NCBI GenBank assembly: GCA_030063045.1
Contig: JAQSEB010000021.1
Coordinates: 1,984,001 to 2,048,000 of the forward strand
Source of the DNA: Pratylenchus scribneri
Taxonomy: Eukaryota > Nematoda > Chromadorea > Rhabditida > Pratylenchidae
DNA: 64,000 bases
Direction: 5' to 3'
The position numbers and the translations under genes are program-made. Positions 43,746-57,372 of the stretch are shown here, piece by piece. Below the pieces are notes generated by a model, which saw nothing but the letters and a program-made list of their open reading frames with translations, searched no databases and was not told the origin of the DNA. Numbering within the stretch: position 1 is the stretch's first letter; each line of letters opens with the position of its first letter.

Positions 43746-46700
43746 CATAATTTTTATATAAAAAATAGGGCTATTTTAAGTAGTATAATTATACCACTGA
43801 ATTTTAAGCATCTAATTAGATGCTAAATTTTAAAAAATTTTAAAAATAATAAAAAATCGAAAATGCATTTGCAGACCTAATTCTACATGATTTTTGGGCT
43901 ATTTTAAGTAGTATAATTATACTGTTGAATTTTAAGTATCTAATTAGACACTAAATTTTTATAAATTTTAAAAATATAAATAATCGAAAATGCATTTGCA
44001 GACCTAATTCTCCATGATTTTTATGCAAAAAATAGGGCTATTTTAAGTAGTATAATTATACTACTGAATTTTAGGTATCTAATTAGACACTAAATTTTTA
44101 TAAATTTTAAAAATATAAATAATCGAAAATGCATTTGCAGACCTAATTCTCCATGATTTTTATGCAAAAAATAGGGCTATTTTAAGTAGTATAATTATAC
44201 TACTGAATTTTAGGTATCTAATTAGACACTAAATTTTTATAAATTTTAAAAATATAAATAATCGAAAATGCATTTGCAGACCTAATTCTCCATGATTTTT
44301 ATGCAAAAAATAGGGCTATTTTAAGTAGTATAATTATACTACTGAATTTTAGGTATCTAATTAGACACTAAATTTTTATAAATTTTAAAAATATAAAAAA
44401 TCGAAAAATGCATTTGCAGACCTAATTCTCTATGATTTTTATGCAAAAAATAGGGCTATTTTAAGTAGTATAATTATACTACTGAATTTTAGGTATATAA
44501 TTAGACACTAAATTTTTATAAATTTTAAAAATCGAAAATGCATTTGCAGACCTAATTCTCTATGATTTTTATGCAAAAAATAGGGCTATTTTAAGTAGTA
44601 TAATTATACTACTGAATTTTAGGTATCTAATTAGACACTAAATTTTTATAAATTTTAAAAATATAAAAAATCGAAAAATGCATTTGCAGACCTAATTCTC
44701 TATGATTTTTATGCAAAAAATAGGGCTATTTTAAGTATATAATTATACTACTGAATTTTAGGTATCTAATTAGACACTAAATTTTTATAAATTTTAAAAA
44801 TAATAAAAAATCGAAAATGCATTTGCAGACCTAATTCTACATGATTTTTATGCAAAAAATAGGACTATTTTAAGTATATAATTATACTACTGAATTTTAG
44901 GTATCTAATTAGACACTAAATTTTTATAAATTTTAAAAATATAAAAAATCGAAAAATGCATTTGCAGACCTAATTCTCTATGATTTTTATGCAAAAAATA
45001 GGGCTATTTTAAGTAGTATAATTATACTACTGAATTTTAGGTATCTAATTAGACACTAAATTTTTATAAATTTTAAAAATTAAAAAATCGAAACATGCAT
45101 TTGCAGACCTAATTCTCTATGATTTTTATGCAAAAAATAGGGCTATTTTAAGTAGTATAATTATACTACTGAATTTTAGGTATCTAATTAGACACTAAAT
45201 TTTTATAAATTTTAAAAATTAAAAAATCGAAACATGCATTTGCAGACCTAATTCTCTATGATTTTTATGCAAAAAATAGGGCTATTTTAAGTAGTATAAT
45301 TATACTACTGAATTTTAGGTATCTAATTAGACACTAAATTTTTATAAATTTTAAAAATCGAAAATGCATTTGCAGACCTAATTTTCTATGATTTTTATGC
45401 AAAAAATAGGGCTATTTTAAGTAGTATAATTATACTACTGAATTTTAGGTATCTAATTAGACACTAAATTTTTATAAATTTTAAAAATTAAAAAATCGAA
45501 ACATGCATTTGCAGACCTAATTCTCTATGATTTTTATGCAAAAAATAGGGCTATTTTAAGTAGTATAATTATACTACTGAATTTTAGGTATCTAATTAGA
45601 CACTAAATTTTTATAAATTTTAAAAATTAAAAAATCGAAACATGCATTTGCAGACCTAATTCTCTATGATTTTTATGCAAAAAATAGGGCTATTTTAAGT
45701 AGTATAATTATACTACTGAATTTTAGGTATCTAATTAGACACTAAATTTTTATAAATTTTAAAAATTAAAAAATCGAAACATGCATTTGCAGACCTAATT
45801 CTCTATGATTTTTATGCAAAAAATAGGGCTATTTTAAGTAGTATAATTATACTACTGAATTTTAGGTATCTAATTAGACACTAAATTTTTATAAATTTTA
45901 AAAATTAAAAAATCGAAACATGCATTTGCAGACCTAATTCTCTATGATTTTTATGCAAAAAATAGGGCTATTTTAAGTAGTATAATTATACTACTGAATT
46001 TTAGGTATCTAATTAGACACTAAATTTTTATAAATTTTAAAAATTAAAAAATCGAAACATGCATTTGCAGACCTAATTCTCTATGATTTTTATGCAAAAA
46101 ATAGGGCTATTTTAAGTAGTATAATTATACTACTGAATTTTAGGTATCTAATTAGACACTAAATTTTTATAAATTTTAAAAATTAAAAAATCGAAACATG
46201 CATTTGCAGACCTAATTCTCTATGATTTTTATGCAAAAAATAGGGCTATTTTAAGTAGTATAATTATACTACTGAATTTTAGGTATCTAATTAGACACTA
46301 AATTTTTATAAATTTTAAAAATCGAAAATGCATTTGCAGACCTAATTTTCTATGATTTTTATGCAAAAAATAGGGCTATTTTAAGTAGTATAATTATACT
46401 ACTGAATTTTAGGTATCTAATTAGACACTAAATTTTTATAAATTTTAAAAATCGAAAATGCATTTGCAGACCTAATTTTCTATGATTTTTATGCAAAAAA
46501 TAGGGCTATTTTAAGTAGTATAATTATACTACTGAATTTTAGGTATCTAATTAGACACTAAATTTTTATAAATTTTAAAAATTAAAAAATCGAAACATGC
46601 ATTTGCAGACCTAATTCTCTATGATTTTTATGCAAAAAATAGGGCTATTTTAAGTAGTATAATTATACTACTGAATTTTAGGTATCTAATTAGACACTAA

Positions 46701-49700
46701 ATTTTTATAAATTTTAAAAATTAAAAAATCGAAACATGCATTTGCAGACCTAATTCTCTATGATTTTTATGCAAAAAATAGGGCTATTTTAAGTAGTATA
46801 ATTATACTACTGAATTTTAGGTATCTAATTAGACACTAAATTTTTATAAATTTTAAAAATCGAAAATGCATTTGCAGACCTAATTTTCTATGATTTTTAT
46901 GCAAAAAATAGGGCTATTTTAAGTAGTATAATTATACTACTGAATTTTAGGTATCTAATTAGACACTAAATTTTTATAAATTTTTAAAATATAAAAAATC
47001 GAAAAATGCATTTGCAGACCTAATTCTCTATGATTTTTATGCAAAAAATAGGGCTATTTTAAGTAGTATAATTATACTACTGAATTTTAGGTATCTAATT
47101 AGACACTAAATTTTTATAAATTTTAAAAATATAAAAAATCGAAAAATGCATTTGCAGACCTAATTCTCTGTGATTTTTATGCAAAAAATAGGGCTATTTT
47201 AAGTAGTATAATTATACTACTGAATTTTAGGTATCTAATTAGACACTAAATTTTTATAAATTTTAAAAATCGAAAATGCATTTGCAGACCTAATTCTCTA
47301 TGATTTTTATGCAAAAAATAGGGCTATTTTAAGTAGTATAATTATACTACTGAATTTTAGGTATCTAATTAGACACTAAATTTTTATAAATTTTAAAAAT
47401 ATAAAAAATCGAAAATGCATTTGCAGACCTAATTCTACATGATTTTTATGCAAAAAATAGGGCTATTTTAAGTAGTATAATTATACTACTGAATTTTAGG
47501 TATCTAATTAGACACTAAATTTTTATAAATTTTAAAAATCGAAAATGCATTTGCAGACCTAATTCTCTATGATTTTTATGCAAAAAATAGGGCTATTTTA
47601 AGTAGTATAATTATACTACTGAATTTTAGGTATCTAATTAGACACTAAATTTTTATAAATTTTAAAAATATAAAAAATCGAAAATGCATTTGCAGACCTA
47701 ATTCTACATGATTTTTATGCAAAAAATAGGGCTATTTTAAGTAGTATAATTATACTACTGAATTTTAGGTATCTAATTAGACACTAAATTTTTATAAATT
47801 TTAAAAATATAAAAAATCGAAAATGCATTTGCAGACCTAATTCTCTATGATTTTTATGCAAAAAATAGGGCTATTTTAAGTAGTATAATTATACTACTGA
47901 ATTTTAGGTATCTAATTAGACACTAAATTTTTATAAATTTTAAAAATAATAAAAAATCGAAAATGCATTTGCAGACCTAATTCTCTATGATTTTTATGCA
48001 AAAAATAGGGCTATTTTAAGTAGTATAATTATACTACTGAATTTTAGGTATCTAATTAGACACTAAATTTTTATAAATTTTAAAAATATAAAAAATCGAA
48101 AAATGCATTTGCAGACCTAATTCTACATGATTTTTATGCAAAAAATAGGGCTATTTTAAGTAGTATAATTATACTGCTGAATTTTAGGTATCTAATTAGA
48201 CACTAAATTTTTATAAATTTTAAAAATAATAAAAAATCGAAAATGCATTTGCAGACCTAATTCTACATGATTTTTGGGCTATTTTAAGTAGTATAATTAT
48301 ACTACTGAATTTTAGGTATCTAATTAGATGCTGAATTTTAAAAATATAAAAAATCGAAAATGCATTTGCAGACCTAATTCTACATGATTTTTATGCAAAA
48401 AATAGGGCTATTTTAAGTAGTATAATTATACTGCTGAATTTTAGGTATCTAATTAGACACTAAATTTTTATAAATTTTAAAAATAATAAAAAATCGAAAA
48501 TGCATTTGCAGACCTAATTCTACATGATTTTTGGGCTATTTTAAGTAGTATAATTATACTACTGAATTTTAGGTATCTAATTAGATGCTGAATTTTAAAA
48601 ATATAAAAAATCGAAAATGCATTTGCAGACCTAATTCTACATGATTTTTATGCAAAAAATAGGGCTATTTTAAGTAGTATAATTATACTGCTGAATTTTA
48701 GGTATCTAATTAGACACTAAATTTTTATAAATTTTAAAAATAATAAAAAATCGAAAATGCATTTGCAGACCTAATTCTACATGATTTTTGGGCTATTTTA
48801 AGTAGTATAATTATACTGCTGAATTTTAGGTATCTAATTAGACACTAAATTTTTATAAATTTTAAAAATAATAAAAAATCGAAAATGCATTTGCAGACCT
48901 AATTCTACATGATTTTTGGGCTATTTTAAGTAGTATAATTATACTGCTGAATTTTAGGTATCTAATTAGACACTAAATTTTTATAAATTTTAAAAATAAT
49001 AAAAAATCGAAAATGCATTTGCAGATCTAATTCTACATGATTTTTGGGCTATTTTAAGTAGTATAATTATACTGCTGAATTTTAGGTATCTAATTAGACA
49101 CTAAATTTTTATAAATTTTAAAAATAATAAAAAATCGAAAATGCATTTGCAGATCTAATTCTACATGATTTTTGGGCTATTTTAAGTAGTATAATTATAC
49201 TGCTGAATTTTAGGTATCTAATTAGACACTAAATTTTTATAAATTTTAAAAATAATAAAAAATCGAAACTGCATTTGCAGACCTAATTCTACATGATTTT
49301 TGGGCTATTTTAAGTAGTATAATTATACTGCTGAATTTTAGGTATCTAATTAGACACTAAATTTTTATAAATTTTAAAAATAATAAAAAATCGAAAATGC
49401 ATTTGCAGATCTAATTCTACATGATTTTTGGGCTATTTTAAGTAGTATAATTATACTGCTGAATTTTAGGTATCTAATTAGACACTAAATTTTTATAAAT
49501 TTTAAAAATAATAAAAAATCGAAAATGCATTTGCAGATCTAATTCTACATGATTTTTGGGCTATTTTAAGTAGTATAATTATACTGCTGAATTTTAGGTA
49601 TCTAATTAGACACTAAATTTTTATAAATTTTAAAAATAATAAAAAATCGAAACTGCATTTGCAGACCTAATTCTCTATGATTTTTATGCAAAAAATAGGG

Positions 49701-50524
49701 CTATTTTAAGTAGTATAATTATACTACTGAATTTTAGGTATCTAATTAGACACTAAATTTTTATAAATTTTAAAAATAATAAAAAATCGAAAATGCATTT
49801 GCAGACCTAATTCTCCATGATTTTTATGCAAAAATAGGGCTATTTTAAGTAGTATAATTATACTCTTGAATTTTAGGTATCTAATTAGACACTAAATTTT
49901 TATAAATTTTAAAAATAATAAAAAATCGAAACTGCATTTGCAGACCTAATTCTCTATGATTTTTATGCAAAAAATAGGGCTATTTTAAGTAGTATAATTA
50001 TACTACTGAATTTTAGGTATCTAATTAGACACTAAATTTTTATAAATTTTAAAAATAATAAAAAATCGAAAATGCATTTGCAGACTAAATTCTACATGAT
50101 TTTTGGGCTATTTTAAGTAGTATAATTATACTGCTGAATTTTAGGTATCTAATTAATTTTTATAAATTTTAAAAATAATAAAAAATCGAAAATGCATTTG
50201 CAGACTTAATTCTCTATGATTTTTATGCAAAAAATAGGGCTATTTTAAGTAGTATAATTATACTACTGAATTTTAGGTATCTAATTAGACACTAAATTTT
50301 TATAAATTTTAAAAATAATAAAAAATCGAAAATGCATTTGCAGACTAAATTCTACATGATTTTTGGGCTATTTTAAGTAGTATAATTATACTGCTGAATT
50401 TTAGGTATCTAATTAATTTTTATAAATTTTAAAAATAATAAAAAATCGAAAATGCATTTGCAGACTTAATTCTCTATGATTTTTATGCAAAAAATAGGGC
50501 TATTTTAAGTAGTATAATTATACT
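43746..50524. repeat. large satellite array, monomer about 126-141 bp, roughly 50 copies
   Basis: Each monomer runs AAAATGCATTTGCAGACCTA, TTCTCTATGATTTTTATGC, AAAAAATAGGGCTATTTTA, AGTAGTATAATTATACTACT, GAATTTTAGGTATCTAATTA, GACACTAAATTTTTATAAAT and an AT spacer. AGTAGTATAATTATACTACT is a perfect 20-bp palindrome. Two main variants exist: a long form with ATGCAAAAAATAG before GGCTATTTT, and a short form lacking it, usually with ACTGCTG instead of ACTACTG. The short form dominates at about 48.2-49.6 kb; the two alternate near both ends, which indicates local homogenisation. The exact copy count needs computation. Confidence 0.95.
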
Positions 50525-50974
50525 CGATTTGATGAGATTTTATTTTTGATTATTGTTTGAAGAATAGAAACCCGATTTGCACACAGCAAATTCGATCAAA
50601 AGCACACAGCGATTGATAGGTTTATTCGAAAATTGAAAGTTGAATTGAACTGTGGTCGATTTAAATTGAAGATTTCCAATTTGATTTATTTTTGCCAAGT
50701 ACGCCAATTGTTGGGTCTTCGGTTTAATACCAAATAGAAGACACAATAAATTAAGAATATTTATTTATTTAATTAAAATGTGTGAATGGAAAAATAGTCG
50801 ATAAATTGGGGAATTTAAATATCAACAACCTAAGTTGGAATTAATATGAAAATGACAAAGCAAAACAACGGGGAAAACTGGGAAAGGATGAATTGTCACT
50901 TGTGGAAGATGGGAATATCAAAATGCCATCATTCCTTCAAATCACTTTCTAATTCCATAATGACCATATCCCGA
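50525..50974. other. unique spacer between two satellites
   Basis: A 68-codon frame on the minus strand (50540-50746) has no family signal. No other feature seen. Confidence 0.35.
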
Positions 50975-52535
50975 ACAAAAGACACTATAGAATAACATAT
51001 TGTGAATATGTGGTAACAAAGATACTATAGAATAACATATTGTGAATATGTGGTAACAAAGACACTATAGAATAACATATTGTGAATATGTGGTAACAAA
51101 GACACTATAGAATAACATATTGTGGATATGTGGTAACAAAGACACTATAGAATAACATATTGTGAATATGAGGTAACAAAGACACTATAGAATAAAATAT
51201 TGTGAATATGTGGTAACAAAGACACTATATAATAACATATTGTGAATATGTGGTAACAAAGACACTATAGAATAACATATTGTGGATATGTGATAACAAA
51301 GACACTATAGAATAACATATTGTGAATATGTGGTAACAAAGACACTATAGAATAACATATTGTGAATATGTGGTAACAAAGACACTATAGAATAACATAT
51401 TGTGGATATCTGATAACAAAGACACTATAGAATAACATATTGTGGATATGTGGTAACAAAGACAATAACATATTGTGGATATATGGTAACAAAGACACTA
51501 TAGAATAACATATTGTGGATATGTGGTAACAAAGACACTATAGAATAACATATTGTGAATATGAGGTAACAAAGACACTATAGAATAACATATTATGGAT
51601 ATGTGGTAACAAAGACACTATAGAATAACATATTGTGAATATGTGGTAACAAAGACACTATAGAATAACATATTGTGGATATGTGATAACAAAGACACTA
51701 TAGAATAACATATTGTGAATATGAGGTAACAAAGACACTATAGAATAACATATTGTGAATATGTGATAACAAAGACACTATAGAATAACATATTGTGAAT
51801 ATGTGGTAACAAAGACACTATAGAATAACATATTGTGAATATGTGGTAACAAAGACACTATAGAATAACATATTGTGGATATCTGATAACAAAGACACTA
51901 TAGAATAACATATTGTGAATATGTGGTAACAAAGACACTATAGAATAACATATTGTGGATATCTGATAACAAAGACACTATAGAATAACATATTGTGAAT
52001 ATGTGGTAACAAAGACACTATAGAATAACATATTGTGGATATCTGATAACAAAGACACTATAGAATAACATATTGTGGATATGTGGTAACAAAGACACTA
52101 TAGAATAACATATTGTGGATATGTGATAACAAAGACACTATAGAATAACATATTGTGGATATGTGATAACAAAGACACTATAGAATAACATATTGTGGAT
52201 ATGTGATAACAAAGACACTATAGAATAACATATTGTGGATATGTGATAACAAAGACACTATAGAATAACATATTGTGGATATGTGGTAACAAAGACACTA
52301 TAGAATAACATATTGTGGATATGTGGTAACAAAGACACTATAGAATAACATATTGTGGATATGTGGTAACAAAGACAATAACATATTGTGGATATGTGGT
52401 AACAAAGACACTATAGAATAACATATTGTGAATATGAGGTAACAAAGACAATAACATATTGTGGATATGTGGTAACAAAGACACTATAGAATAACATATT
52501 GTGGATATGTGGTAACAAAGACACTATAGAATAAT
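50975..52535. repeat. 40-bp satellite array, about 39 copies
   Basis: The unit is GACACTATAGAATAACATAT followed by TGTGAATATGTGGTAACAAA, with GAATATG/GGATATG/GATATCTGAT variants. A few units are shortened to 28 bp (GACAATAACATATTG...). Copies are highly similar, which indicates recent expansion. Confidence 0.95.
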
Positions 52536-53959
52536 ACCTAGATTTCCTTTCCTCATCCTATTGAATATCATTTTTCGCTCAGCGGATTTGACTAATTTAT
52601 CTTCCTTATAATATTTAATTTATTTTAATAAAAAAATAATTAGAGTACCCGGAACATAAATGAGATGAGAATATGAAATTGCAGAGACTAAAGATTTAGG
52701 GGAATTTTGGCTATCGCTAAAGTACGAAATTGTCAAATCATCAAATATCGTCAAAATCATCCAAAATAGTCAATTGAATTTGTTGCCAGTCTTAAGGAGA
52801 CACACCCGAAGAACAGTATAGCTTAAATTAAAAATATATTGAGGTGCAAATAATTTTATTTTAATTTGTTTAAAATATTATATAGATAGGATTTTTAAAA
52901 GAATATAAACTAAATAAAAAATAATCTGGAATCCATGTTATCAAATTAGATTACCGGTGATAATTTCCTCCAACATTTACCTACTACGATTCCAGTTCTT
53001 CCTTTCCCACCTCGTTTTATCTTGATCCCGATTTCCTCCATTTCCACCTCGGAATTTCAATAGTCGAGAATAATTTTAATTTGCATATGGAATAATCAGG
53101 TATGCTGTAATCTGCATAGTAAATGATATAATCTGCATAGAATATGGTCATATATCATAGTAAAATACATATGGAATCGTCATAATTGCAATAATATTGC
53201 ATTTGTAATAAGAAGTTTTTATATTCAAAAAAAGATATTAGCTACATTTCCATCTTTACCACATCATGCTCATATTAATATAATTTCTTCCTTTTCCACT
53301 TAGGCTTTATGATCAACGGCTTTTATCAATCATCACAATATTTCCCCCACGCCCCACTGCAACCATTCAATCAAAATTGTTCTCCTTGGAAAATTATTGT
53401 ATTATCCAAACATTTCTTTATTTCTTAATTTCTTCTAGTCATATATTTCAAGGCACCATTCCCGCAGGGCTCGCTTCACTCGTCTTTGGATTGCGGTAGC
53501 GAGTCAGACTGTTCCCTCGGTCCCATTTCTTCGAATACATTCGTCATTCCCGGGAATGCATTTCATTCCAACATTGGTGATTGGTCCCATTTCTTGGAAC
53601 GCATTCCATTCCAATTTTCCTTCCATTTTATCCAATGCCTTTAGCCTCAATCGACATCGACATCCATCAATATTATTGCTAATATCAAAATCAAAACAGG
53701 CAATTTCACCTATATTATATTTTTTTATTTTTCATTTTTTCATTTTTTCTACAATTAATAAAAAATTCTTTTTCATTATTTGTTAAATTCTTTATTTTTA
53801 TCAATTTATCAAGGAGCCCATGGAAAAAATGAAAATGACATTAAAAAATGAAAGGAGGCTTCCTTTTTTATCTTAATAAAATTTCCAATAATTCCTGATA
53901 GATTCTATTTCGGTTTCGAATTTCAAATAATTTTATTTTTTCCAAAAATTTCAGATAAA
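52536..53959. other. spacer with no supported gene
   Basis: Mostly AT-rich. At 53460-53640 there is a less AT-rich stretch with repeated CATTTCTTCGAA/CATTTCTTGGAA and GCATTCCATTCC phrases, probably repeat-derived. Confidence 0.35.
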
Positions 53960-54900
53960 ATGAATTATTTATCAAAATTTCTCCATTCATTGCTGCTTTT
54001 GCTAATTTATTTCAATTTAGGTTATTCAATGAATGGGCGCTCAAACAAATGTAAATAAATAAATAATTATTTATAAATAATGCAAAAGAAAATTATTTTG
54101 AAAAACTAGAATAATTCAAAATAATATGTTTTTTTTTATCAATAGTAAATTGATGTGATGGAAATGGAATAGATATTTAAAAAGTAGGCATCATTTGCCA
54201 TTTATAAATTTACCTTTCATCTTAGTATATAATTATATCATTTACTTATTGTATTGCACTATTAAGTGAACACGGAAATTGAGTTCCCGATTTTAGAAAT
54301 CGAAAAAATTTAAAATTAAGCACAATTGAATCCTCTTGCGCCGGAATTTGTTCCTCAACGGAATCAGCATAGCCTCAATCCTTCAACTCATTCCATTTCC
54401 AAAATTTATGAACTTCAATCGCCAGCTAGCATTTCCAATCCAACTCAATTTGGAATAGTGCAAGAAGCTGCCAATCAGGATGGAGACGGTGAAAAAGATA
54501 ATAGAATTGATCATAGCAATCAAACAAATGAAGTTGGCAATGATAGTAAAGACAAAAAATTGGTTGATAGGAAATATGAGATTTTGGATAGTCAATATAT
54601 TTGGCTCGACATTCACAATATTTAAAAAAGAAAATTGATACTAAGATTAAAAAAGGGCGAAAGTGGTATAAAATTTTTCCAAATCGAAATAGAAGTAAGT
54701 GTAAAATTACGTATTTTAATAACTCACTTGGAAAATAACAAATTTCAGTTCGATAATTCTCTTGGTAAATACAACAATAATAGCAATAGATTCATTAACA
54801 TTGTTGTACCTGATGATGCGTATAAATTTGTGGCAGCATTTAGATAAAATAATTTTAGAATTTGCGACTGAAAATTTTGAACAAAAATTGCACATTCAAG
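53960..54900 (+). pseudogene. PUR-repeat-like gene 7, with ER signal peptide, broken and truncated
   Basis: Exon 1 (53960-54050) encodes MNYLSKFLHSLLLLLIYFNL, a classical signal peptide, unlike the acid-free leaders of the 18-30 kb cluster. It joins in phase 1 to exon 2 (54321-54694), which has a long S/N/Q-rich linker and then the first half of a PUR-like repeat (YIWLDIHNI, KRKLILRLKKGESGIKFFQI) interrupted by an in-frame TAA at 54623-54625. Exon 3 (54749-54900) holds IVVPDDAYKFVAAF and ILEFATENFEQKLHIQ, separated by a 1-nt insertion that creates TAA. Exons for the second repeat and tail are not found downstream, where tandem duplications begin. A decayed relative of the cluster whose ancestor was probably secreted. 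Confidence 0.65.
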
Positions 54901-54975
54901 GTTTGTCTAATAAAACATTTTTATTTTTATGTTATATGCGAAATCGATGGCAGATTCGAGCTTCTCCCATCGATA

Positions 54976-56400
54976 CGATTCAATAAAAAACTATTTTGAA
55001 GTCCACAAGAAATTGCTTAATTATCGAAGGCTAGAATTTTTATGCTAGAAAATAGACAATCACAGATTTAATTTTATTATCTATATTTCATAATAAATAG
55101 TTGGATATTCTCTATATTTATTAAAACCAATTGATGAAATAATCTAAATTATATTCTATCAATATTTTAATTTTCTGAAAAATATTGATGGAAATATCAT
55201 ATTTTGATTATTGATACTACAAATTGGATAAGCAGTATAAAATATTATTTCGCATATATCATATAAATAATTACATAATTGAAAGGATTAAGATCGTGAT
55301 TAGTTTGGATTCAATAAAAAACTATTTTGAAGTCCACAAGAAATTGCTTAATTATCGAAGGCTATAATTTTTATGCTAGAAAATAGACAATCACAGATTT
55401 AATTTTATGATCTATATTTCATAATAAATTGTTAGATATTCTATTTTTAATCAAATCCATTTCACTTGCAAATATCTATTAATTAAAAATCTTTATATTA
55501 ATCAGAATAATATTTTTATAAATATTTCTATCCCGAAATGCAATATTAAGAGAATATCGATTAAAATTAATTACATTCGGTTTTTAAAATTTGAATTTTT
55601 AGTCAAATCCATTTCATTTGCAAATATCTATTAATTAAAAATCTTTATTTTAATCAGAATAATATTTTTATAAATATTTCTATCTCGAAATGCAATATTA
55701 AGAGAATATCGATTAAAATTAATTACATTCGGTTTTTAAAATTTGAATTTTTAGTCAAATCCATTTCATTTGCAAATATCTATTAATTAAAAATCTTTAT
55801 TTTATCAGAATAATATTTTTATAAATATTTCTCTCCCGAAATGCAATATTAAGAGAATATCGATTAAAATTAATTACATTCGGCTTTTATACTTAGAAAT
55901 AAAAAAATAGCAAATAACTCTCCATTTTTTAAATACCCATTTGCATATTATAAAATTCTTATAAATGTATTTATTTTTTTATTCTTAAGAAATTAAATTA
56001 AAATATAAATATTATTTTTATTACATTCTATATTACATTTCAATTATTTATGAATGTAATAAATATTGATAAAAGAAAAAACTAATCGAAAAAAGGGTCA
56101 AAACCCATTCGAATATTTACATAATAAATTTGTATTAATTGCATATTTCTTAATTATTTTCATTGAAATTAATTTAGACTATTAAAATATAAATATTCTC
56201 TTTCATAGCTTCTTAGAAATAAATAAAATAAAAAATATCTCTCCATTTTTTAAATACCCATTTGCATATTATAAAATTCATATAAATGTATTTAGTTTTT
56301 TATTCTTAAGAAATTAAATTTAAAAATAAATATTAATTATGGTACGTTTAATAATACATTTCAATTATTTATGAATGTAATAATATTGATAAAATGCTTT
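54976..56400. repeat. series of tandem duplications (about 330, 151 and 310 bp)
   Basis: GATTCAATAAAAAACTATTT recurs at about 54977 and 55307 (330-bp duplication). ATTTGCAAATATCTATTAAT-containing units recur three times with a period of about 151 bp at 55450-55890. CTCTCCATTTTTTAAATACC recurs at about 55919 and 56231. The series lies where the missing 3' exons of PUR gene 7 would be. Confidence 0.8.
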
Positions 56401-57372
56401 TGGAATCAAAGGGCCACGCCTACCAATGCTTATTTAAAGTAAAATTGTTATTATTTTTATTCACAATTTTCTACCTTTCTTTTGGATGTATTTTTCATTT
56501 AAATAATTTTAAACTAGTCTCAGGATGAAAATAATAATAAATAATAAATATGGAAAATATTTTTCAATTAGTCTGTCGATAATTTGTTTTATTCCATTAA
56601 GTTTTGTTAGGCAGTTTTATATTAATAATTATTTTTAATTTAATTAATTATAATTTTTGGCAATAATGTTTTAAAAAATATTTTTCCTATATAGGGAAAA
56701 TATTTTATTTAATTTAGTGTATATTTACATTTTTAAATTAATATTTTTGAATTTACAAAAATGCTCAGAAAATATTTAAAATATTGCGAATATTATAGGA
56801 ATTTTGAAATAAGGAAAATAATGGAAATTTTTTACTAATATTTAAAGCTCTCTATCTGAAATTTTTTATTCGAAAATTTTAATTTTTTAAATAATTAAAT
56901 AAATTTTCAAAATATAAAAGATTTGAAAAAGGATGCAAAATAGAAATTTTAATTATTTTGATAAATTCGATAATTGTTGAAAATTAAAATATTTATTATT
57001 TTGTGAACAAAATCAGAAGTTGACTAATATCAAATAAATTCAAATTTATCCATAAAAAGGAAAAATATATAGCTGTGAAAAAATACAATGAAAATCTTTT
57101 TAAAAAAAGTACTTTTGCATTAATAAAAATTTGGACCCTCAAAAAGTAATCTTTAAAAATAAATTTTATATATTAGTAATGTATAAAATAGGTGATATAG
57201 ATAAAATTTTTAAGAATGAGTGTTTTCATGTAAATGTGTAAATTTAAAAATAAAACTGGAAATTTTTTAAAATAAACCGAATAATGATAGAAAATATCGA
57301 ATATGAATTTGTGCATTCGTATTTTTTTCTCTCTCCTTCAAATCAATCATTGTCGATTTTACATATTTGACT
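56401..57372. other. very AT-rich spacer
   Basis: No open frames of note on either strand. Confidence 0.45.

Noticed and set aside
50975..52535. CRISPR-like array (regular 40-bp repeats)
   Set aside because: There are no unique spacers: the whole 40-bp unit repeats, and the context is eukaryotic. It is a satellite.
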